From Globodera rostochiensis (taxonomy: Eukaryota; Nematoda; Chromadorea; Rhabditida; Heteroderidae), in contig JAEVLN010000010.1 in NCBI GenBank assembly GCA_018350325.1, positions 930,001 through 994,000 of the forward strand: a stretch of 64,000 nt of DNA, written 5' to 3'. Each line of letters starts with the position of its first letter. Position 1 is the stretch's first letter. The notes below the pieces were generated by a model, which saw only the letters and a list, made by a program, of their open reading frames with translations, made no database searches and had not been told where the DNA came from. The translations under genes and the position numbers were made by a program. This document shows, in pieces, positions 1 to 9,354 of the stretch.

Positions 1-948
1 TTTTATATTGTCCCCAAAAAATTGCTTTTTCCATGTAGAAATAGTTGCGTGACTGACACCGAGTTCCTTGGACATATTGGCCTTAAATTGCCTCCATTCA
101 TTTTGCGAATGTTTTTTCTCTTGCATAAATTTGTTTTTTAATTCAATATATTCTTGGACAATTTCACGTTTTTGGTCATCCGAATAACATTTTGTTGTGC
201 TTGAGGCTGGCATATTTAATTCCGGTGTATGATTAAATTGTGATTTCCAATATTTAAGTTTTCTGATAGGAATTTCCAAATGCGCCGCAATGTCTGTGTC
301 TATAGTCTTCGGATTTCTTAGTTTTATTTCATAATATTCTTTCAGTTTTTGCTGTTTTTGTTCATCCGAGTGCCATGTTTTATCAGGTACGAACTGTTTC
401 TGCCACATACAAATGGTATGATAATGGACAGCGAGATTCTTCGCCGTATTGACATTAAATTTGTACCATTCTTTTTTTGAAACTTTTCCTTTTTGGCGAT
501 ATTGCCTTTTTAATTTAATATATTCTTGGACAATTTCACTTTTTTGGTCTTCAGAATAGCATTTCATTTTCTTGTGTCCTTCTGAGCAAGGTTTTTTATT
601 TATCAGAACATGTCGGAGATTTGAATCGACAAGTTCAACAGGGACTTGATTGGACTGAATATTGTCATTGAGATCAATTTCAGAGCGATCATTTCGGTCC
701 CAAGACTTTTCTGATTCATTTTGTTCGTTGTGATTAGAATTATAGCGATTTTCTGTTGAAGAAGCTTCCATACTTTGCGATTCGTTGGACTCTGATAATT
801 TAGGCTTCTCCTCATCCCCCCAGCCTTCTCCGAATATTTCATCAAAAATTTTATAAAGTTTCACATTATTTCGTGGCGAATTGACCGATTCAATTGAATT
901 TGTTGCATGGCATAACACCAAAATTAATAGCCAAAATTCCATTTTCAT
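1..948 (-). CDS. Secreted helix-turn-helix repeat protein, copy 1 (partial, runs off left edge)
   Basis: The reading frame is open without a stop from ATG at 948 to the window edge (316 codons). Residues 1-18 form a signal peptide (MKMEFWLLILVLCHA). A conserved N-terminal segment follows (SPRNNVKLYKIFDEIFGEGW, 24-43), then an acidic, Asn/Ser-rich linker to about 125. Two kinds of homeodomain-like helix-turn-helix module then alternate: alpha at 131-187, beta at 193-240 and alpha again at 255-311, with a new beta beginning at the edge. The alpha recognition segment reads KELGVSHATISTWKKQFFG, which resembles transposase-type HTH domains. What is seen is a signal peptide on a protein made of DNA-binding-like folds; a role as a secreted protein acting in another cell's nucleus is inference. 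A second in-frame ATG lies at 942. The 5' flank is shared with copies 2, 3, 5 and 6. Confidence 0.82.
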   Translation of the reverse strand, partial: MKMEFWLLILVLCHATNSIESVNSPRNNVKLYKIFDEIFGEGWGDEEKPKLSESNESQSMEASSTENRYNSNHNEQNESEKSWDRNDRSEIDLNDNIQSNQVPVELVDSNLRHVLINKKPCSEGHKKMKCYSEDQKSEIVQEYIKLKRQYRQKGKVSKKEWYKFNVNTAKNLAVHYHTICMWQKQFVPDKTWHSDEQKQQKLKEYYEIKLRNPKTIDTDIAAHLEIPIRKLKYWKSQFNHTPELNMPASSTTKCYSDDQKREIVQEYIELKNKFMQEKKHSQNEWRQFKANMSKELGVSHATISTWKKQFFGDNIK

Positions 949-1300
949 AAAATTAGCAAAGATAATTTTGAATGCTTTATAGATAAATTAAAATGCAATA
1001 AATTAAAAAAAAGATAATATAATAAAAATGAATCAATTTAAAATGATTATATCTCAACATTTCATGTTCGAATATGCTTATGTACACGTTGTAATTTGCT
1101 TTTGTAAATGAATATTGAACCAGAAATATCAATTTATAATAATGCTTTTTCAAACAATTGTATTTATTGTAATTAAACTACAATTCCTTGAATTTGTTGT
1201 GCTTTATTATTGCTTTCTAAACTACAAATTTATTAGTAGAAATTTAAAATTTTTTCCTGCGTCCCCAGACACTTCGATAGCTTTGGTCCCCGTGAGTGGC

Positions 1301-1475
1301 TACATGTTACGACCACGTTCTTGATCATATTTTAACTTTTCTCTGAAGTTTATGGCATTTTTGATCACTTTAATTGTTTGATTTGGCAATTCTCCTCTAC
1401 CCTTGATTACATTGTCAAATTGTTCCTCTTTTTCATATTCATCATCGACTCCGACAATGTTATTAATTCCAATAA
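1301..1475 (-). pseudogene. Conserved exon-like fragment upstream of HTH copy 1
   Basis: On the minus strand an open stretch reads NNIVGVDDEYEKEEQFDNVI and onward to ERGRNM and a stop at 1301-1303. A second copy at 7425-7594 on the plus strand keeps the same frame and stop despite internal substitutions, which suggests it was once a 3' terminal exon. No start or upstream exon is visible and the protein is not recognised. Shorter, more decayed copies lie near 6590-6640, 14930-14975 and 21665-21720. Confidence 0.35.
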
Positions 1476-1559
1476 AATGTTAGCAAAAATTAAATCTGTC
1501 TTAACCCCAAATAAAGACAAATCTAGGGTATTTGAGTTAATTTAAAGCAATTTATTTAA

Positions 1560-2223
1560 ATTAATTGCCTGAATATTTATAGAGATAGTGTCAATTTTCC
1601 TTTTATTAAATCCCGGGTTTTTTTCTCGAACCACGATTCCTTAAACGAAATGGCATCTTTCCGGTCGGTTCGTTTTGCTTTGATCAAGAGAGGAATTAAA
1701 TTTTCCAAAAAACTCTTCTGGCAAATCAAACAGGCCGCCCTTTTCGCTTCGAAATGAAGAAACTTTTATTTTAGAAGACTCTGAAGGTCCAAACTGATAT
1801 TGAATGAGTGATTTAAATGTTTAATCAATCAGTTGCAATAGTTTCAAATGCTATTCAATTTGTTGATTTAGGAAATTAAAAATTGTTATTTCTATTTTAA
1901 TGACTTGGGCATATTTAATTCCGATGCATGCTTAAATTGTACGTATTTGGATTCACATATTTGATGTTGTCTGAAAATATCAAATTAGAAAAATATTTTT
2001 TCAACCCAAAAGCAAAATCTCTAAAAACCATTTTTAATAGATTCACTCACAAAATTACAATGTATTAGCAAAAAAGAATTGGATGCTTTTATTTATCTTT
2101 GGAGTTAATTTTGGTATTTAATTAAACGAAATTGACATCTTTCCGGTCGTTTTGCTTTGATTAAAATAGGAATTAAAACATTCCAAAATTATTTAATCAG
2201 TCATTTTCTTCCATCCATTTTGT
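1560..2223. other. Non-coding interval with short direct repeats
   Basis: No gene seen. A segment of about 60 bases around 1644-1702 recurs at about 2123-2185 (shared core ATCTTTCCGGTCG). Bases 1905-1945 match the end of an HTH beta module (ELNMP region, minus strand) and are a decayed family 2 fragment. Confidence 0.5.
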
Positions 2224-2722
2224 TCACTGTTTCTTCGTCGGGCATTGTTCTTGCGGAATGCATTGATTCGTGCGCGAGTTGCGCAGCAATCCGCCGCTGC
2301 AGTCGCATGAACACGAACAGAACTTGAGTGTGCAAAATTCTGGCCGCGGGTTGTCACAATTTGGCTCACATCCGTTGCAACTTCTCTGGCCTAGCTCCTC
2401 ATTTGGAGGGCACTGAAGAATTTCAAAAATAAAATTGCTTTTGTAAACTCCGGTTTTGCAAATTTTTAAAATTTGAAGGGCATTTTAGCTTTAAAAACAT
2501 TTTAAAATGCTTCTGGCCTAGCTCCTCATTTGGAGGGCACTGAAGAATTTTAAAAATAAAATACTTTCGTAAACTTCGGGTTTTCAAATTTTTAAAATTT
2601 GAATGGCATTTTAGCTTTAAAAAACATTTTAAAATGCTTACTTTGCAATTGTCTTCGTCACTGATCGCCAAAATAGTTGGCACAACAAAAAAGAAAGTCG
2701 TCAACCAAACAATTACGAACAT
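2224..2722 (-). CDS. Secreted TIL-domain (trypsin inhibitor-like) cysteine-rich protein
   Basis: Two exons: 2722-2642 and 2412-2224, joined in phase 0 (donor GTAAGC, acceptor TTCTTCAG), giving 89 residues. Residues 1-20 are a strong signal peptide (MFVIVWLTTFFFVVPTILA). Exon 2 is one TIL-like domain that starts CPPNEELGQRSCNGCEPNC and closes with the NQCIPQEQC pattern typical of these inhibitors. It contains eleven cysteines, plus one at the end of exon 1. TIL proteins generally inhibit serine proteases outside the cell. The reactive-site loop probably lies in the FCTLKFCSCSC segment, but its specificity cannot be read. The intron holds a tandem duplication that carries a second copy of the exon 2 acceptor and its first codons. 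Using that proximal acceptor would give a truncated protein. Confidence 0.82.
2386..2640 (-). repeat. Tandem duplication of about 127 bp spanning intron and exon 2 start of the TIL gene
   Basis: Units 2386-2512 and 2513-2640 are near-identical. Each contains a TTCTTCAG acceptor, the codons CPPNEELGQ and a stretch of intron. The distal unit continues into the full TIL exon; the proximal one runs into intron sequence and a stop. Confidence 0.75.
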
Positions 2723-5210
2723 TGTTTTTTGTATTGAAAATAAAAAGTGAATATATTTTACGAATGCAAATGTTGGTCTGCCAATTAATTTGGGATCCAG
2801 GGCTCCTAAGTTGAGGTTTTAGCCTCATTTTGTGGCTTTTTGGCAGGCCTATGATGCAAAAATAAGGCTTTTCAGACAGAAATCAGGCACTTTTTTGCCT
2901 ATCAAATGAGACTTTTGAAATTTTCATCTCTGGGAGCACTGATTAAATAGGGTCCACCAATTGTCCACAAATAATTGTTTGCCCACGGATTAGGCCTGTT
3001 TATGCGCTGTTTTTGATGGATGTATTTAGAACGTAAATTCCCCCCCCCCCCATTCCGATGATTGGATTAGCGTTCGTCGGGGAATCCCCCGCGGGAAAAT
3101 CCCCGCATTTACGCGGGGACTGTTTTTCCCCGTGTTCGCGTCATTATGGCTAGGGGCTAGAGGCGGGGGCGGGGAGGGGGGGGGGGACTGCGCGCCTTCG
3201 TCCCCGTCCGTGTCACCGTGCCCGAGTGAGTGTCTACGCGGAGGCGGGCGGGCACCAGCAGGACTCCGGAAGACGGCGATTACGCTTCATTTAATAGTAA
3301 TTGTGTAACCACATCGATTGGAGAAAAGATGCGCGAGGTTACAGGGGTTTTTAAAATATAATTTTCCAACAAAAATTTTCGTAATTTAAAAATTGCCGCT
3401 TCAAGTTTGCCTACGTACCATTTTGCCTATATACCATTTCGCCAACAAGGCTAAATGTGCTATTTCGCCGACAACGCCAAATTCGTCTAAAAATTCAAAG
3501 ATTTTTAAATTGTATTCATTCCTTTGACAAATTAATTTTTATTTATGCATAAATTTGATCAGATCAGTTAGAAGAAATCTATAAATAATCCACCCTGTAT
3601 GGGACTTTTTAGCCGTGTAAGCAAATGCTACTTTTTTTGCTTTGTATTCATATTGTAAGCATTCGAAAAAAAGTTATGACTTTACGCAATTTTTTGGTCA
3701 TGAGATTTGGGCTTTTTGTTGTGGGGGGGGGAATGCTTCCCCGCGATCACATCTTGTTCAACCCCTGCCCCCGTTATCCAATACACCTACCTATTTGTGT
3801 AATTATTATGATCATGATCGAAGAGGAGAGGAGCGGACTTTGAAATCATCATTTGTTGATGTCAACAAAACCATTTTGGCCCTCTCCCAAATCGCTCACC
3901 ACCACTAATTCCGTTCGTCCGTACAAATATTTTCAATTTTGCCAAAAAAAAACAAACAACTCTTCAGGCAGCAATAATTTTATGTTTATCCAAAAATAAT
4001 CAAAAATGTATGAATTCGAAAAATACAGAAAGTCGGTCGGGTGTTTGTTTTGTCGTTATCGATTTGGAAATCTACACAATTGTCGAATTGATTTTGTCCG
4101 TTTTGAGATCGTCCGGTTCCGTCCGGAGGAATCAGCAGATGATGGATGATCACCACATCTGCTCAGCTTGAAGAACATGTGTTGTTAAATTATTAAATTA
4201 ATGTTTTGGTGGTAAAATTTTTTTGTCATCGCTGTGGTGGAAGGAGTCCAAGAATGGCAGCCTCTGCCTCTTCCGCCGTAAAATCGCAGGGTGGTGACGT
4301 CATCATTTTGTGAAATTACGGAATTTTGGTGGTACTCACGCGCAGGCACACTTTTTGCCACGCTTTTATACACTACAAATCAAAATTACTCAGCCATCCA
4401 TCCATCAAGGCATTCACATTACTCAGACGAAAAATTCGACAAATTTTTCACTTACTAAGCTCAGTTTTATGTGTTTTTTTTTGAATTTTACTAATATTAT
4501 TGATGATTAGAATTTTAAATTAGGTATATTTTAATTGGAATTAAGTGAAGGATGGGTGCCGACCATTGGTTATCGGTTTGCGAAGCTTCCAAATTGTTGA
4601 AAATCGAAATTCTGAACCCCAAAATGTCGGAAGTTTTATTAAATACATAACTGTGAATTTTAAAGAAATTTACACTCAAAATTTATACTTTATCAAACAA
4701 AAAACACTTTATTCTTGTCCGAATGGCTTGCATTTTTTTAATTTTAGCTATTTGTTATGAAATTTCATTTAAAATATTTGAACAAATCAGTTTCAGTGAA
4801 TCGCTCACCTTGCAATTTTTTGGGGGAAAAATACGCTTCAATAAATTTATTTGAATTTTGGCACAAACTTTTGTTATTTGCAATTAAAAAAAAAACGCGC
4901 TTTAATTTAGTATAATAACAATTTAAAACCAATTTATAATTTCGTTTTTATTGAATTTTGTAATATTCCAACATATGGCCCCAAAACTTAGGACGATTAG
5001 CAATAAATTTCGTCTTGAACAAATAATTAATAATCCATACGTAACATTTTATTATTCATAAACCAGTAATTTAATCTCTCAAAATCAAACAATAAATATA
5101 GTCACGAAAACTTTCGTTTATTTAAAAATTCTTTTTTTTTACAAATTTGTCTACAAAAACTGTGTGAATGATAACAGGCTAATGATCTTTCGCCACAACG
5201 AAATTTTCTT
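2723..5210. other. Long intergenic interval, no gene recognised
   Basis: Contents: a C-run at 3040, a GC-rich patch at 3075-3270 with several self-complementary CCCCGC/GCGGGG blocks, a short imperfect inverted repeat around 4134-4161 (GCAGATG/CATCTGC), and AT-rich sequence shared with the region upstream of gene E from about 4920 on. Short open frames at 3642-3908 and 4545-4760 show no recognisable protein features. Confidence 0.45.
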
Positions 5211-5543
5211 CAAAAGAATTGAGTGCGTTTTGCGCAATTGTAAAGATTTTTTTGGTGCCGATGCGCAATTAATTGGCCCAAAAAATGGGGGAATTTTGCG
5301 CGATTTGATGGACGGACGACGATCGGTGGGCTTTTGAGCGGAGGTGCCCATTTTGATCAAATTTTATTGCCGTTTTTTGGATGGTTCAAAAGAAATTCAT
5401 TCGAAGTTCCAATTAATTATTCGACGTAATTATGATAATGATCAAAAAAATTTTGGTAAACCGTATAAAATGAGCGGCCAATGTCCGTCAATAAACCACT
5501 CAAACAAACTCATCCATTCAACCTCTTCCCCGAGACGAACGCG
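5211..5543 (+). promoter_or_regulatory. Conserved family 1 promoter block, gene A
   Basis: This is the block found upstream of all twelve array genes. In order it holds GAGTGCGTTTTGCGCAATTG, a second GATGCGCAATTAATTGG site, a GGGCTTTTGAGCGGAGGTG element, TTTTGATCA, an ACGTAAT(N)GATGAT run, and TATAAAAT at 5464-5471, 80 bases before the ATG. The TGCGCAATT half-sites are repeated about 45 bases apart. Conservation of this block far exceeds that of the sequence further upstream. Confidence 0.7.
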
Positions 5544-6186
5544 ATGATGAGTTCTACGACCGTCTTGATCAGCCTTGTGCTGACTGTTCTGGCCAGTGCC
5601 TTCGTTGTGCAAGCCGACAACGCTGGCTCAAGCCATGAGCTGATCAAGTAACCCGATTCATCTTTTGTCTATCTTCTAACATATTTGCCTTTTAGTCGCA
5701 TTAAACGAAACAGCTACGGCTACAGCGGTTATGGCTACGGCGGAAGCTGTTACTCATGGTGAGTAAAATTTGTTTAAAATAAATTGGACTTTTGAATTTA
5801 AATTTTAATTTAAAAAATTAAGTTGCTCATCCTGCTATCCGGCGCCACCGCCCCCACCACCACCGCCCCCACCGCCACCACCGCCACCACCGCCCCCACC
5901 TCCACCACCGCCACCACCGCCCCCACCGCCACCACCGCCCCCACCGCCACCACCGCCCCCACCGCCACCACCGCCACCACCTCCAGCACCATGCACCACG
6001 TGCGGTGTGTCCGGCTATGGCACCACCTGGAACAACGGTGGAAGTGCAGCTGCGGCCTCAGCCGCGGCCGCGTCCAACGGGGGCAGTTCAGCCGCCTCAA
6101 GCGCAGCCGCTGCCTCGTCGGGGGGCTATGGCGGCTACGGCGGCTACGGTGGCTACGGCGGTTGCTCAAGTTGCGGACGCAAATAA
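5544..6186 (+). CDS. Silk-like Pro/Ala/Gly-rich secreted CxxC protein, array gene A
   Basis: Three exons: 5544-5647, 5696-5758, 5823-6186; all joins keep frame (176 residues). The signal peptide is about residues 1-25 (ends VVQA). NRIKR at 35-39 is a convertase-type site. A Gly/Tyr/Ser segment ending in a CYSCCSSC cluster follows (54-60), then about 50 residues of almost pure proline (62-112). CTTCG at 113-117 opens an Ala/Ser/Gly block, then four GGY repeats, ending CSSCGRK. AATAAA lies at 6343-6348. Low complexity makes enzyme activity unlikely. An extracellular structural or adhesive role, or an effector role, is inference. The start was chosen because the signal peptide and TATA spacing match the other copies; a second in-frame ATG follows directly. 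Confidence 0.86.
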
Positions 6187-6689
6187 ACGCGCAGCGTCGG
6201 AGCAAGAGAAGAAAAAGAAGGCACATGGATGGACAAATTTTACCAAAAGCATTTCGCTAGGCTCATAAAGCATTTTTAAGCCCTCGTGCTGTATTTGTTT
6301 TTGGAGGCGGCCAAACGACAATTCGACATATTGTTTTTTGAAAATAAATTCATTTAGAATCAAATTTTCATTGGCAAAATGGTGGCAAATTTTTTGTTTG
6401 CACTCGACAGACCGCCGCTGCATAGAGAAGCCCCGCTGGGCACGAATTCTAGATTATTCATACAAAGCATTTTCTTTATACTAATCCTATGAAATTTATA
6501 ATAAATTCGACCTTCGGTGGACCGGCATCCCCTTGACCTCACATTTGAATGCCGTGCCCATTAAATTTGATTTGAAAAAAAACTAAAGACAATATACTGA
6601 ATGGTAGAGGAATTACCAAACAGAAACTAAAATATCTAAGAAATTAAAAGTACACTAATTAGTCTCACGTCTCGACATTCTTTTTCAAA

Positions 6690-7045
6690 AAGAAAGGTCC
6701 GCTTGGGCATATTCAATCCATTGGAAGCTTAAATTTTAATTTCCAATTGGTAAGTGTTGGGAAATAGTAATTTCCAAATTTTTCATAATATTCTTTTAGA
6801 TTTTCCTGTTTTCTTTAACCGAGTGCCATATTTCATCAAGGCCAAACTGCTCTTCCATATAAAATTCTTGGACAATTTCACATTTTTTGTCATCAGAATA
6901 AATTATTTTTTCATATTTTTCTGAGGTTTTTTGATTGTATTGGTCATTCGAATTAAAAAATTCATCGGCTTCCTATCCTTCGTCACAACACTTATGTTCA
7001 GTTTGAACTGGGAGACTCTTCTGATCCATTTGTCGTCCCTGTTTG
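6690..7045 (-). pseudogene. Decayed HTH-repeat family copy
   Basis: Minus-strand translation gives broken pieces of family 2: the acidic linker (PVQTEHK), the KIIYSDDKKCEIVQEF start of an alpha module, and fragments of a beta module. Stops and frameshifts interrupt them and most of the alpha module is deleted. It lies just downstream of gene A, as similar remnants do near genes B, C and D. Confidence 0.65.
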
Positions 7046-7059
7046 TTTCTAAAAGAAAC

Positions 7060-7330
7060 TAAATTCTGTTCATCTGAAACCAGATAACAGAATTCTGGTC
7101 TCCCTTTTAAAATAATTAACCAGAAACCAGAATTCTGTTCGCCCTTTTAAAAATCAAAAACGAAAATTCTGGTCGTTTTTAAATCTGATCGCCTTTTTAA
7201 AAACCAGAAACTAAATTCTGTTCGTCCTTATAAAAATCTGAAACCAGATAACAGGATTCTGGTAACCATTTTAAAAACCAGAAACGAGATAACAGAATTC
7301 TGGTCGCCTTTTTAAAATTCAGGCAATTAA
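7060..7330. repeat. Short block of the 33-bp minisatellite
   Basis: Degenerate copies of a unit built from AACCAGAATTCTGGTCGCC, a T-run, an A-run and CAGAAA. This is the same family as the large array at 9355-11165. Confidence 0.7.
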
Positions 7331-7424
7331 TTTAAATAAATTGCTTTAAATTAACTCAAATACCCTAGATTTGTCTTTATTTGGGGTTAAGACATATTTA
7401 ATTTTTGCTAACATTTTATTAGAA

Positions 7425-7594
7425 TTAATAACATTGTCGGAGTCGATGATGAATATGAAAAAGAAGAACAAATTGACAATGTAATCAAGGGTAGAGGAGA
7501 ATTGCCAAATCAAACAATTAAAAGTGATCAACAAAATGCTAGAAACTTCAAAGAAAAATTAAAATATGATCAAGAACGTGGTCGTAACATGTAG
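7425..7594 (+). pseudogene. Conserved exon-like fragment upstream of HTH copy 2
   Basis: Plus-strand counterpart of the 1301-1475 fragment: NNIVGVDDEYEKEEQIDNVI onward to ERGRNM and a stop at 7592-7594. It is preceded by an in-frame stop and a possible acceptor (TTATTAG). The protein is not recognised. The two copies sit in an inverted duplication of the HTH gene flanks (about 949-1560 against 7320-7919). Confidence 0.35.
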
Positions 7595-7919
7595 CCACTC
7601 ACGGGGACCGAAGCTATCGAAGTTCTGGCGATGCAGGAAAACATTTTAAATTCCTACTAATAAATTTGTAGTTTAGAAAAAAATAATAAAGCACAACAAA
7701 TTCAAGGAATTGTAGTTTAATTACAATAAATACAATTTGTTTGAAAAAGCATTATTATAAATTGATATTTCTGGTTCAATATTCATTTGCAACAGCTACA
7801 ACGTATACATAAGCATATTTAAACAAAAATGTTGAGATATAATCATTTTTAATTGATTTATTTTTTATTATAAGCATTTTTATTTAAATTATATTGCTTT
7901 TTAATTACATATAAGGTTT

Positions 7920-9116
7920 ATGAAAATGTGGCTATTAATTTTGGTGTTATGCCATGCAATAAATTCAATTGAATCGGTCAATTCGCCACGAAACAATGTG
8001 AAACTTTATAAAATTTTTGATGAAATATTCGGAGAAGGCTGGGGGGATGAGGAGAAGCCTAAATTATCAGAGACCAACGAATCGCAAAGGATGGAAATAT
8101 CGTCAACAGACAATTGTCATGAAAATTCTTATCAAAACGAACAAAATGAATCAGAAGAGTCTCCAGTTCAAACTGAACATAACGAACTTGATGGTTTTGA
8201 CGAAGGACAGGAAGCCGAAGTCGAACTTTTTGATTCGAACAACCAAAACAATAAGAAAAATTCAGAAAAGTATAAAAATAAAACAATTTATTCTGGTGAC
8301 CAAAAACGTGAAATTGTCCAAGAATATATAAAATTAAAAAGCAAATATCGCCAAAAAGGAAACGTTTCAAACAAAGAATGGAACGAATTTAATGCCAATG
8401 CGGCGAAGAAGCTCGGTGTCCGTTATCATACTATTTGTAGGTGGCAGAAGCAGTTTTTTGGAATTAATATAAAAATGTATACGGATGAACAAAAACTTGA
8501 AAAAATGAAAGAATATTATGAAATAAAACTAAGAAATCCGACGATTAAAGACACAGACATTGCGGCAGATTTGAAAATTTCTATCCGAACACTTTCTTAT
8601 TGGAAAGCACAATTTAAGCACTCACCGGAATTGAATATGTCAGTCTCAAGCACAACAAAATGTTATTCGGATGACCAAAAACGTGAATTTGTCCAAGAAT
8701 TCATTGAATTAAAAAACAAATTTATGCAAGAGAAAAAACATTCGAAAAATGAATGGAGGCAATTTAAGGCCAATATTTCCAGGGAACTCGGTGTCAGTCA
8801 CGCAACTATTTCTACATGGAAAAAGCAATTTTTTGGGGACAATATAAAAAAGTATACGGATGAAGAAAAACTGAAAAAACTGAAAGAATATTATGAAATA
8901 AAGCTAAGAAATCCGAAGACTATAGACACAGACATTGCGGCAGATTTGGAAATTACTATCAGAACACTTAGATATTGGAAAGCACAATTTAAGCATTTTC
9001 CCGAATTTAATATGTCAGTCCCAACAACAAAATGTTATTCTGGTGACCAAAAACGTGATATTGTCCAAGAATACATTTCGTTGAAAAAAACAAGAAACAC
9101 AACATTCAAACAATAA
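7920..9116 (+). CDS. Secreted helix-turn-helix repeat protein, copy 2 (five modules, last one broken)
   Basis: Single-exon frame of 398 residues. The signal peptide is MKMWLLILVLCHA. The conserved SPRNNVKLYKIFDEIFGEGW segment is at 22-41, and an acidic linker runs to about 120. The modules are alpha 124-181, beta 187-234, alpha 249-306, beta 312-359 and the start of a third alpha at 373-388. Alpha modules carry the LGVxxxTIxxWxKQFFG helix-turn-helix; beta modules carry DIAADLxIxIRTLxYWKAQF. In the third alpha a small deletion shifts the frame after EYISLKK, and a stop follows at 9114-9116. The expected remainder (ELGVSHVTIFKWKKQFGL and a stop at 9205-9207) is intact in another frame. Modules are strongly alike, so expansion by unequal exchange is likely. 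Nuclear or DNA-binding action is inference from the fold. Confidence 0.85.
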   Translation: MKMWLLILVLCHAINSIESVNSPRNNVKLYKIFDEIFGEGWGDEEKPKLSETNESQRMEISSTDNCHENSYQNEQNESEESPVQTEHNELDGFDEGQEAEVELFDSNNQNNKKNSEKYKNKTIYSGDQKREIVQEYIKLKSKYRQKGNVSNKEWNEFNANAAKKLGVRYHTICRWQKQFFGINIKMYTDEQKLEKMKEYYEIKLRNPTIKDTDIAADLKISIRTLSYWKAQFKHSPELNMSVSSTTKCYSDDQKREFVQEFIELKNKFMQEKKHSKNEWRQFKANISRELGVSHATISTWKKQFFGDNIKKYTDEEKLKKLKEYYEIKLRNPKTIDTDIAADLEITIRTLRYWKAQFKHFPEFNMSVPTTKCYSGDQKRDIVQEYISLKKTRNTTFKQ

Positions 9117-9354
9117 ATGGAAGCAATTTGAGGCTAATATTTTCAAGGAACTCGGTGTCAGTCACGTAACTATTTTTAAATGGAAAAAGCAGTTTGGACT
9201 TCATTGAAAATGGCATTCGGATGAACCTGAAAAAACAAAAATTAAAATAAACACATAATTAAAATATTTTATCACACTTGTCATCTTCGATTAACCCTAA
9301 CTATAAGCATAAATGTTGTTCCATTACAATTTCGTCCGGTGAAGAAACACGAGG

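Noticed and set aside
603..845. Eighty-residue minus-strand frame beginning MMKYSEKAGG (similar frames at 8017 and 12693)
   Set aside because: Out-of-frame shadow of the HTH-family N-terminal region.
3642..3908. Open frame of 88 residues in the 2.7-5.2 kb spacer
   Set aside because: No signal peptide, domain, promoter or paralogue; ends in a low-complexity stretch and overlaps another open frame of equal quality.
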